Below, piece after piece: positions 53,067 to 60,861 of a stretch of 64,000 nucleotides of DNA. The stretch spans positions 620,001 through 684,000 of the forward strand of contig NC_007204.1 in the NCBI RefSeq assembly GCF_000012305.1. Direction: 5' to 3'. Position 1 is the stretch's first letter. Each line of letters begins with the position of its first letter. Made by a program: the position numbers and the translations under genes. Source of the stretch: Psychrobacter arcticus 273-4 (GTDB lineage Bacteria; Pseudomonadota; Gammaproteobacteria; Pseudomonadales; Moraxellaceae). The notes under the pieces were generated by a model. The model saw only the letters and a list, made by a program, of their open reading frames with translations, was not told the origin of the DNA and did no database searches.

Positions 53067-53093
53067 AACTCAGCCACTGTGCTGGGTTTTTTT
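53067..53093 (+). terminator. Terminator after katE
   Basis: AACTCAGC (53067-53074) pairs with GCTGGGTT (53081-53088) with one G-T, followed by T7. Confidence 0.82.
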
Positions 53094-53190
53094 ATGAGAA
53101 ATTTTATTTTTTGATCAAAATAATCTTTAGTCACAAGCGTTCACTTAATATCACTTTTAAACCCGTATTGAACGGTATAATGACTAATCA

Positions 53191-53328
53191 TATAGTTGAA
53201 ATACTTTAAAGTCGCTACAGTACTACTGGTGTAAATTTTTTGCAGCCTCTGTCTGCGTAGGCACAGCAAGCAAGAAAAATTTGCACCAGTAGTACGTGTT
53301 GTATCGATATTACTTTTCACCGACTATA
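53191..53328 (+). repeat. 138-bp dispersed palindromic element, copy 5
   Basis: Forward copy TATAGTTGAAATAC...CACCGACTATA between katE and the MBL-fold gene. Confidence 0.92.
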
Positions 53329-53443
53329 TTGCTTAATAAAATCAAGAATACGGCAATGAATAAGCTGGTTAAATATAGCCTTTGCTTTCATACATGGATA
53401 TTTAAATGGCTAATATAAGCGTTATATTAGATAAAGGGATATT

Positions 53444-54226
53444 ATGAGTTTAGTAGATATCGTTGCAATAGAGGGATATATTCAGACAACGTATATGGCG
53501 GTTTATCCTGACAAGTTATTATTGCTAGATTCAGGGTGTCGATGTGATGTCGATAAAATTTTAGCGTATATTACCGATACTCTAAAACGTCCGGTTGAGC
53601 AACTTAAGACAGTCATGGTCACGCATATGCATCCCGATCATGCGGGCGGTGCTAAGCTGTTGCAGCAAAAAACTGGCTGTCAAATAGTTACTGCGATGTC
53701 TGATAAGCCTTGGTATCATGGTGTTTTGGGTAGAATCGCTCATTTGAATGATTTAGGATTGACTTATTATGTCGCCAGTCGCCAAGGCAAGTCGATCACC
53801 AACGTCTGGTACCACCCTATTTTAAAAGCGGATATCAATGTTCAAGATGGCGACCGTGTGCCAAATTTTGACGACTGGATCGTCTTGGAGACCCCAGGGC
53901 ATACCGATCGAGACTTGTCCTTATGGCATCCGCAAAGTAAGCAAGCGTATACCGCAGATCTGATATTACTCATCAAAAATAAATTTGTGTCGCCTTATTT
54001 GATTACGTTGCCTGATGCTTACCGTGCATCATTGAACAAAGTTAAAGCACTGCAACCAGATATTTTGTTACTAGCGCACGGCAAAAGGGCTGAAATTAGT
54101 AAAGAAGACTTTGAAAAACTAATAAAACGGACACCAAACGAACCATGCAAAACAACACTACAAAATAGTTTTAAACTCATGTTTTCACAAGTTAAGTTTG
54201 CTCGAAGAAGAGTGGATATCCCTTAA
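53444..54226 (+). CDS. MBL-fold metallo-hydrolase
   Basis: The 260-residue protein has the metallo-beta-lactamase superfamily core. The metal-binding motif HMHPDHAGG (HxHxDH), a second ligand in LETPGHTDRDLSLWHPQSKQ, an Asp in AYTADLILLI and a His in LLLAHGKRAEISKEDFEKLI are all present. Function could be a lactonase, glyoxalase II-like or nuclease role; the sequence does not decide. An AAAGGGATATT ribosome site precedes the ATG. The last 40 residues are basic and lack a known domain. Confidence 0.85.
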   Translation: MSLVDIVAIEGYIQTTYMAVYPDKLLLLDSGCRCDVDKILAYITDTLKRPVEQLKTVMVTHMHPDHAGGAKLLQQKTGCQIVTAMSDKPWYHGVLGRIAHLNDLGLTYYVASRQGKSITNVWYHPILKADINVQDGDRVPNFDDWIVLETPGHTDRDLSLWHPQSKQAYTADLILLIKNKFVSPYLITLPDAYRASLNKVKALQPDILLLAHGKRAEISKEDFEKLIKRTPNEPCKTTLQNSFKLMFSQVKFARRRVDIP

Positions 54227-54227
54227 C

Positions 54228-54410
54228 TATAGTTGAAATACTTTAAAGTCGCGACAGTATTGCTGGTGTAAATTTTTTGCAGCCTCTGTCTGCGCAGGCA
54301 CAGCACGCCAGAAAAATTTATACCAGTGCCGCGTCAAAACATGATGTATCTACTTTATTTGGAATCGACTATAGTACGTGTTGTATCGATATTACTTTTC
54401 ACTGACTATA
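54228..54410 (+). repeat. 138-bp element, chimeric copy 6
   Basis: It begins one base after the MBL stop with the standard left half, but its right half is different (AATTTATACCAGTGCCGCGT...GGAATCGACTATA, ending 54373). Directly appended are the last 37 bases of a standard copy (GTACGTGTTGTATCGATATT...CACTGACTATA, ending 54410). It looks like a recombinant or nested insertion of two subfamilies. Confidence 0.8.
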
Positions 54411-54438
54411 AATAGATATTAAATAATATGAACAAAAA

Positions 54439-54466
54439 AAAGCCCAATCATTAAATGATTGGGCTT
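54439..54466 (-). terminator. Terminator of the tRNA-Lys transcript
   Basis: AAAGCCCAATCATT pairs with AATGATTGGGCTTT. On the minus strand the stem is followed by a T8 run. Confidence 0.9.
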
Positions 54467-54475
54467 TCCTAAATA

Positions 54476-54551
54476 TGGTGGGCCGACCGCGACTCGAACG
54501 CGGGACCAATTGATTAAAAGTCAACTGCTCTACCAACTGAGCTATCGGCCC
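54476..54551 (-). tRNA. tRNA-Lys (TTT), copy 1
   Basis: A 76-nt minus-strand cloverleaf, 5' GGGCCGATAGCTCAGTTGGT...TCGGCCCACCA, with anticodon TTT in GACTTTTAATC and encoded CCA. Confidence 0.97.
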
Positions 54552-54707
54552 TGAGAAGCGTTAAAAAATTGTATTACAATTTTAGCTTCGCAAGATAAAT
54601 TTCCTTAAAGGGAAACTTATTAAAACTAGACATCAAAAAGCATGTCTTTAAACTTATTACGCCACTACTGGATAGGGTAGCATACATAACAAGGATAATA
54701 CTAAAAA

Positions 54708-54783
54708 TGGTGGGCCGACCGCGACTCGAACGCGGGACCAATTGATTAAAAGTCAACTGCTCTACCAACTGAGCTATCGGCCC
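54708..54783 (-). tRNA. tRNA-Lys (TTT), copy 2
   Basis: Identical in sequence to the downstream copy and 156 bases upstream of it on the minus strand. Both are probably processed from one transcript ending at the hairpin 54439-54466. Confidence 0.97.
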
Positions 54784-55123
54784 TGAAGAGTGTATTAAAA
54801 AGCAGTGCTTTTTAACTCTACAAGAGAAAATTCTATTAGAAGAATTTTCGGTAAGCTTAACTTCTTTATTTATCGACTGGTCAATATCAAAAAGAGGCAT
54901 CAAGCTTGTTTCATATTTAGATAATTTGTATCTCTAAACGTGAGAGCACATTATATATATAATTAAGACAAATACAACCCCGAATGAGCAAAAAAGTGAA
55001 AAATCTTAGATAATAATGAGCAATTTTTAAATTTAAGCCTTATTTGGATGTCGAGTAACTTATTATCACAGTCAGTTTTTTATTTTGAAAAGGATAATTT
55101 AAAATTTTCTGCTTAGACTCTTA
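54784..55123. other. Intergenic region between tRNA-Lys genes and macB
   Basis: AT-rich gap that should contain the minus-strand tRNA-Lys promoter near its left side. I see no gene or strong hairpin and cannot assign a promoter confidently. Confidence 0.35.
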
Positions 55124-57121
55124 CTAATCTCTAGACAGCGCTTCGACAGGGTCAAGTTTGGCAGCATTGCGTGCTGGTAAAAAACCAAATACCACGCCGA
55201 TAAGCGTTGAGCACACAAAGGCGGCAATAATAGACGTCGATGAATAAATGACTTTAAAACTGTCGCCGCCCACACGGTTAATTAGCTCACCAATGGCAAA
55301 TGCCATGCCAATACCCAGCAGTCCCCCTAATATACAGACCAACACCGCTTCAATCAAAAACTGCTGCATGATATCGCTTTGGCGTGCGCCGACAGCCATA
55401 CGTACGCCAATCTCATTGGTACGTTCGGTCACCGATACCAGCATGATATTCATGACGCCAATACCACCTACGATAAGCGAGATAATGGCGATAGATGAAA
55501 TCAGCAAGGTCATTGCTGCCGTAGTAGACTCAATGGTTTGACGGATAGAGTCAGAATTACGTATACGAAAGTCATCGGTACCGTGGCGGCTTTTCATCAG
55601 ATTTGAGATGGCAGACTCAGCGGCAGAAGAGGATATATTGTTGTCAATCAGCGCCACAAAACTTTCAATATAAGCGCTACCTATGAGACGTGACATCATG
55701 GTGGTGTAAGGCATATATAAAGTAGGGGAGTCGACACTTCTACTAAAGCCGCCCTCGTTTGGCTCTAAAACGCCAATCACGCGCCCAGGAACGCTACCTA
55801 TCAGCAGTACCTCACCGATAGGGTTTGCTGTAGTAGGAAAGAAGGTTTTATGCGCATTGCTGTCGATAATAATATCTTGGGTGCGGCGTAAGATGCTTTG
55901 TTCATCAAAGCCTTGACCCATTGCCAGTGTTTCACCACTGACATCGAGATAATCTTTACCAACCCCGCTGATACTCGCGGCTTCTTGAACATTACGATAG
56001 CGGACGCTCATATTGCTATTAAGCTGCGGACTGACACTGAGTACATAAGGCTGGTCAGCAACCGCTTGGGCATCCTGTGGGGTCAAATTGTCATCATTGT
56101 ACTGACGTCTAGGATCGCCGTAAGGGTAGCCGTCAGTAATGGTAATAGTATTGGTGCCTAGCGAGCTAATATTGGACAATATCTGCTCTTGTGAGCCTTT
56201 ACCGAGCCCGACAACTGATACCACAGAGGCAATACCAATGATGATACCCAACATTGTCAGCAGGGTGCGCATTTTGTGAGCACGCATGGCAAGTAAAGAC
56301 ATTTTAAACGATTCAAGCAAGCGGTCGATAAAGCTGCCAAAAGCACTCTTACGGTGCTTGTCTATTATCGACGAAAATTGTGCTACTGGGCGCTGATAGT
56401 CTTCGTTTTTATAATCGGCAATGATATAACCGTCTTTGATTTCAATCACGCGCTCAGCTTGGGCAGCAAGACCGGGGTCATGCGTCACCATAATAATGGT
56501 ATGACCTTGCGCATTTAGATTTTTTAAGATTTGTACGACATCTTTACCTGATTTGCTATCAAGCGCGCCTGTCGGCTCATCGGCTAAGATGATATCGCCG
56601 CCATTCATCAGCGCCCTTGCGATAGACACACGCTGCTGCTGACCACCCGATAGCTGGCTTGGACGATTATTGACTTTGTCCGCCAGTCCCAAGTCTGATA
56701 AGAGCTGTTCGGCACGCTCATTACGTGCTTGCCCGTCCATCCCTGCATAGACGGCAGGCACAGAGACATTGTCACGTGCACTGATATCACCCAATAAATG
56801 GTAACGCTGAAAAATAAAACCAAAGTGCTCACGGCGCAGTTTTGCCAGCTCATCAGGGGCTAAACGGTTCACGGATTGCCCAAATACTTGATAATCACCG
56901 GCAGTCGCTTGGTCCAAGCAGCCCAAAATATTCATCAAGGTTGACTTGCCTGAGCCTGATTGCCCAATAATAGCCACCATCTCGCCTTGATGGATGGTTA
57001 GATTGATATCGTGCAATACACGAATGGTCTGCTCGCCCGCTTTAAACTCTCTGATCAAGCCTTTGACTTGCATCAAAGGCTTATCAGTGGCGGCGTTAGC
57101 ATAAAGGTCTTGGCTGCTCAT
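55124..57121 (-). CDS. macB: MacB-type ABC transporter, ATPase-permease
   Basis: The 665-residue protein fuses an N-terminal ABC ATPase (Walker A GQSGSGKST, signature LSGGQQQR, Walker B IILADEPTGALD, H-loop VTHDP) to a permease with one helix after the ATPase (MRTLLTMLGIIIGIASVVSV), a large periplasmic domain and three C-terminal helices ending at FLPARNAAKLDPVEALSRD. This is the MacB layout, which with MacA and an outer membrane TolC exports macrolides, peptides or lipids. No outer-membrane component is in this window. macA lies 94 bases upstream on the same strand. The transported substrate is unknown. Confidence 0.93.
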   Translation of the reverse strand: MSSQDLYANAATDKPLMQVKGLIREFKAGEQTIRVLHDINLTIHQGEMVAIIGQSGSGKSTLMNILGCLDQATAGDYQVFGQSVNRLAPDELAKLRREHFGFIFQRYHLLGDISARDNVSVPAVYAGMDGQARNERAEQLLSDLGLADKVNNRPSQLSGGQQQRVSIARALMNGGDIILADEPTGALDSKSGKDVVQILKNLNAQGHTIIMVTHDPGLAAQAERVIEIKDGYIIADYKNEDYQRPVAQFSSIIDKHRKSAFGSFIDRLLESFKMSLLAMRAHKMRTLLTMLGIIIGIASVVSVVGLGKGSQEQILSNISSLGTNTITITDGYPYGDPRRQYNDDNLTPQDAQAVADQPYVLSVSPQLNSNMSVRYRNVQEAASISGVGKDYLDVSGETLAMGQGFDEQSILRRTQDIIIDSNAHKTFFPTTANPIGEVLLIGSVPGRVIGVLEPNEGGFSRSVDSPTLYMPYTTMMSRLIGSAYIESFVALIDNNISSSAAESAISNLMKSRHGTDDFRIRNSDSIRQTIESTTAAMTLLISSIAIISLIVGGIGVMNIMLVSVTERTNEIGVRMAVGARQSDIMQQFLIEAVLVCILGGLLGIGMAFAIGELINRVGGDSFKVIYSSTSIIAAFVCSTLIGVVFGFLPARNAAKLDPVEALSRD

Positions 57122-57215
57122 TTACTATCCTGCTTATCTCAATCAATATCAAAGCTGATTTGTGACTATTGTAAATTTCATTTAAGTCTTATTATGTTTG
57201 ATTCCGGAGTTAGGG

Positions 57216-58583
57216 CTAGAACGGTCGACCGCCTCTGCCACCGCCTTTACTGCCACTATCTGGTCCTTCTTCGCTTAAGATAACCTCATCACCTTTTTTG
57301 AGACCGCTCAATATCTCAGCATTGACGCGATTATTGATACCGACTTTGACCGCTTGTTCAACCACTGTGCCATCAGCTTTAAGAACGCGAACATTCGCCA
57401 TAGTTGTGCCAAAATCGCCATGAGGATTAGCTGAAGTGGCAGACGCTGTTTTATCATTTCCAGATTTTTTAGATTGACCGGCAGGTTGCAGTGCGGCAGA
57501 TGGAATAAGTAGCGCGTCTTTTGCTTGATTAATAACGATATAAACTTGCGCGGTCATATCGATACGAAAGCGGCGCTCGATATTGGGCACTTCGATATAA
57601 CCGACATAATAAATGGCAGCATCGGTCGAGCTGGTATCGCTGATTTTTTCAGGAGCCGGTTCAATCGCTTTAAGGATCGAATCATATTTTTGATCAGGAT
57701 TACCGATGATATTAAAATAGACTGGCAAGCCTGCTTTAACGTTAATGACGTCGGCTTCAGAGATTTGGGCATTGATGCGAACGGTAGATAAATCAGCTAA
57801 TGTGACAATAGTTGGCGCGGTTTGATTGGCGTTGACCGTCGTCCCTTGCTCAGTGGTTACAGATACCACGGTGCCTGACATCGGTGCACGAATGGTAGTG
57901 TAGCTTAAATCTTCCTGCGCAGTACTGACGTTGGTCTGAGATTTACGTAACGCCGCCTGCTGACTGTTAATATTCGCTGCAGTAGTGGCAATAGCGGCTT
58001 TGGCCGTGTCGATAGAGGCACGTGCATTGGCGACTGCTGCCTGCGCGGTTTGTACCTTTGTCCCTTGTGTATCATAATCTTGCTGTGATATCGCATCGAT
58101 AGCGAGTAAACCTTGCAAGCGTGAAAAGTCTGCTTGCGCTTGTCTTAACTCAGCTTGACGGCTGGCAAGATCCGCTTGCGCACTTTTGAGACCTGCTTGA
58201 CGACTTAACGACTCAGCTCGTGCGCTTTGTAAACCCGCTTCGCTTTGTTCAAGGCTGGCTTGCTCATTGCTCAAATTATTCTTTTGCGTCACTTGGTCAA
58301 TCTGCGCAATTAAATCGCCTTTTTGCACTTCATCACCGACTTCAACGAACAGCCGTGTCACCTCACCAGATACTTGCGCACCGACATCGACGGTATTAAG
58401 CGCTTTAACTTTACCCGATGCCATAACGTTATTTTCGATATCGCCAATCTCAGCAGTCGCTGTCAGATAGTTGGGTGTGGCTTCTTTTGGTTTTAAGGTT
58501 TGATAGGCTAAAACGCCTAAGGCGATAATGACTAAGGCAATAATGCCCCATTTGATAGCAGGCTTTTTGCTGATTTTGCGCAT
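57216..58583 (-). CDS. macA: MacA-type periplasmic adaptor (membrane fusion protein)
   Basis: The 455-residue protein has one N-terminal membrane anchor (WGIIALVIIALGVLAYQTL), the barrel-sandwich halves (GEVTRLFVEVGDEVQKGDLI and IRAPMSGTVVSVTTEQGTTV), and a long Ala/Gln-rich coiled-coil hairpin between them (from LSNEQASLEQSEAGLQSARA onward). The hairpin is typical of MacA. The C terminus ends in a Gly/Arg-rich tail (SGSKGGGRGGRPF). It should link MacB to TolC. It precedes macB in the same operon; repeat copy 7 lies upstream of it. Confidence 0.92.
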   Translation of the reverse strand: MRKISKKPAIKWGIIALVIIALGVLAYQTLKPKEATPNYLTATAEIGDIENNVMASGKVKALNTVDVGAQVSGEVTRLFVEVGDEVQKGDLIAQIDQVTQKNNLSNEQASLEQSEAGLQSARAESLSRQAGLKSAQADLASRQAELRQAQADFSRLQGLLAIDAISQQDYDTQGTKVQTAQAAVANARASIDTAKAAIATTAANINSQQAALRKSQTNVSTAQEDLSYTTIRAPMSGTVVSVTTEQGTTVNANQTAPTIVTLADLSTVRINAQISEADVINVKAGLPVYFNIIGNPDQKYDSILKAIEPAPEKISDTSSTDAAIYYVGYIEVPNIERRFRIDMTAQVYIVINQAKDALLIPSAALQPAGQSKKSGNDKTASATSANPHGDFGTTMANVRVLKADGTVVEQAVKVGINNRVNAEILSGLKKGDEVILSEEGPDSGSKGGGRGGRPF

Positions 58584-58618
58584 GACGACAATCCAATAAC
58601 AATAAAATCAAATGTAAC

Positions 58619-58758
58619 TATAGTTGAAATACTTTAAAGTCGCTACCGTATTGCTGGTGTAAATTTTTTGCAGCCTCTGTCTGCGTAGGCACAGCAAGCA
58701 AGAAAAATTTGCACCAGTAGTACGTGTTGTATCGATATTGCTTTTCACCGACTCTATA
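58619..58758 (+). repeat. 138-bp dispersed palindromic element, copy 7
   Basis: Forward copy TATAGTTGAAATAC...CACCGACTCTATA with a 2-base change at the right end (ACTCTATA for ACTATA). It lies between the holA 3' end and the macA start. Confidence 0.9.
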
Positions 58759-58928
58759 ATAGAGGCTCAATGGACAAAAGGGAATGGGAGTTAGTTTGCG
58801 AAAGGTTAAGCACAGATATTGATGCAGGTTTTGCAGAGGAGATTTGGATTTGTGCAGGAAGTTTATCGATGAAAAAGCAGGTTAAAGGTAGTGTTTATTA
58901 TTGACTGATAAATAACTCATCACTCTGC

Positions 58929-60005
58929 TTATTTCGTAGGGAACAAACGCTTTCCTGATAACTCTAACGCAGCTTGTAATAATAGCTCCCACGCTGGCTG
59001 AATAATCAACCCTTTTATCGCTTGGTCACAGCGATAAAGCAGAGCAGGCCACGCTGCTACTTGCGCTTTTGACTGACGGCGACACGCTTGCTGATATAGG
59101 CCTTGTTTGCTGCGCCAAATACCAAGAGCTTGCGGGTCTTGCCCGTCCATTAGTTGCATCACTTGTCGCATGTCTTTGCTAATTGCCCATAACACCAGTG
59201 TCGTTGGCTCATCCGTGGCTTTGAGCTGAAATATGATTTTGGCGACTTGGGCAATATTACCAGCAAGCATCGCGTCGGATAAATCAAACACACTAAATTG
59301 CGCGTCACTGACCAGTGCTGCTTGTAAGTCATTAATATCTAGTGCGACCTGTAATAGGTGCGCGCTAGAGTTTCCATTTTCTTGAATAGCAGCATCATTA
59401 TTCGCCATTAGCTGCGGCGCAAACAAATAGGATAAACGCCATAAGGTCTGATAGGCACTGAGCAAATGATGTTCGGTATGTGACATTAGCAGCTGCCAAG
59501 CTTCTTGCGATAGCTTTAAGCCAAACTGCTGCGCTTGTATTTGCAATAACTGTTGGCGCTGCTGCTCATTATATAAATTACAATCAATGAGGTGCCCGTA
59601 TTGAGCAAATGGCGCAAACCATTTGCTGCTTTGGGCGCGCTTATCTTGTTTTGGGGTCAACCACAATAAGCTATGACTGTGCGCACCGGTTTGAGCGTCT
59701 TGGGCAAAGCGTTCTAGCTCTGTAATGACTGCTTTATCAGGCTTATGATTGCCGGTCACGATCAAGGCACTGGCATCATCAAATAAAGACTGACTACCAA
59801 GCTCTGACAATACTTCTTGCCAGCTCTTAATTGATATAAGCTCTATACGCTTAATGGCGTAATTCTGCGCACGCCAATGCGGTCGCAGTGCATCGATGAG
59901 CCATTGACTTAATAATGGCTCATCACCATGTGCCAGCCACAAGCCTGCTACTGCGATCGAAGATTGGCGTAGTTTTGGATAGGCTTGTATAAAAGTATCT
60001 TGCAT
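58929..60005 (-). CDS. holA: DNA polymerase III subunit delta
   Basis: The 358-residue protein is the delta subunit of the clamp loader, which opens the beta sliding clamp. Recognised features are the N-terminal MQDTFIQAYPKLRQSSIAVA, LWLAHGDEPLLSQWLIDALR, and the ATPase-like domain with SLFDDASALIVTGNHKPDKA, followed by the C-terminal helical collar (AALVSDAQFSVFDLSDAMLA). The usual Walker motifs are degenerate, as known for delta. The start is set at ATG 60005; a TTG at 60023 is possible. It belongs to the common leuS-lptE-holA block. Confidence 0.9.
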   Translation of the reverse strand: MQDTFIQAYPKLRQSSIAVAGLWLAHGDEPLLSQWLIDALRPHWRAQNYAIKRIELISIKSWQEVLSELGSQSLFDDASALIVTGNHKPDKAVITELERFAQDAQTGAHSHSLLWLTPKQDKRAQSSKWFAPFAQYGHLIDCNLYNEQQRQQLLQIQAQQFGLKLSQEAWQLLMSHTEHHLLSAYQTLWRLSYLFAPQLMANNDAAIQENGNSSAHLLQVALDINDLQAALVSDAQFSVFDLSDAMLAGNIAQVAKIIFQLKATDEPTTLVLWAISKDMRQVMQLMDGQDPQALGIWRSKQGLYQQACRRQSKAQVAAWPALLYRCDQAIKGLIIQPAWELLLQAALELSGKRLFPTK

Positions 60006-60077
60006 AAAGGCTGACGCACACAAAGTTGTGAATAAAAAAGCAAAGTTAAAAATTTACTAAGCTACATTTGAGCTATA

Positions 60078-60737
60078 TTAAGGTTTGGGCACGAGAATCG
60101 CCGTAGCGCCTGTACCTTTGCCGATTTGAGCAGAGGTGGTAGCGCTGGCAGGTGTTACTTTTGGCAGTGCAATTGCCACATATTGATCGGTGATACGTCG
60201 CGCTAAACTGTCATAGAGCCACTCACGAATTTGATCGCCTTGCTGATCGTCGGTACTCACTGAGGCTTCGTTATACTGATAGCTACGTTCAACTTGAATA
60301 GGATTGGTAAGCGTCACAGGCTTACCGTTATCCATGCTTTGATAGCTGACATCAGCTGATATCACCAAGCGAATTTCTGTCAATACGCCGACCAATTCAT
60401 AACGCTTAAAACGTACGTTATTGACAGTAATGGCAGCGATGGTTTCAGCACCAACCTGTTGGTTGTTATTCGCGACATCAGCCAAGGTCATGTTAGTAAT
60501 CACATCAACGCCCAATGCCTCTAGGCGCTTTGTGAGTGGCAGCTTCAGTGGGAATGCGGTGCGATTGTCTTCGGTAATTACCGCGGTCTTCGCCACATTA
60601 GACAGCATTGGCGCATCATAACCACGTAGCTGAAAGCCGCAACCGCTCAGACTGGCAGTCGCACCAACTATGGCAAGCATTGGCAAAGATGCAAGTAATG
60701 CGGTCGCTAGTTTCTGTCTATTCGACTTATTAGGCAT
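60078..60737 (-). CDS. lptE: LPS-assembly lipoprotein LptE
   Basis: The 219-residue protein has a lipoprotein signal ending in the lipobox LSGC, followed by GFQLRGYDAPMLSNVAKTAV, as in LptE. LptE plugs the LptD barrel in the outer membrane and helps insert lipopolysaccharide. I set the start at ATG 60737, preceded by TAAGGAAAAAA; a longer frame from 60806 would put 23 polar residues before the signal. It is flanked by leuS and holA as in most gammaproteobacteria. Confidence 0.9.
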   Translation of the reverse strand: MPNKSNRQKLATALLASLPMLAIVGATASLSGCGFQLRGYDAPMLSNVAKTAVITEDNRTAFPLKLPLTKRLEALGVDVITNMTLADVANNNQQVGAETIAAITVNNVRFKRYELVGVLTEIRLVISADVSYQSMDNGKPVTLTNPIQVERSYQYNEASVSTDDQQGDQIREWLYDSLARRITDQYVAIALPKVTPASATTSAQIGKGTGATAILVPKP

Positions 60738-60861
60738 GTGCTTTTTTTCCTTACATGTTGTTTGATATGACGGCATAGCACGGTGCTTATCCGTCATAAT
60801 CGCCATTCTTATTGTGATAAGAAAACCTAAAACATCAGTGTTTCATTAGCTGTTTGTAGCC

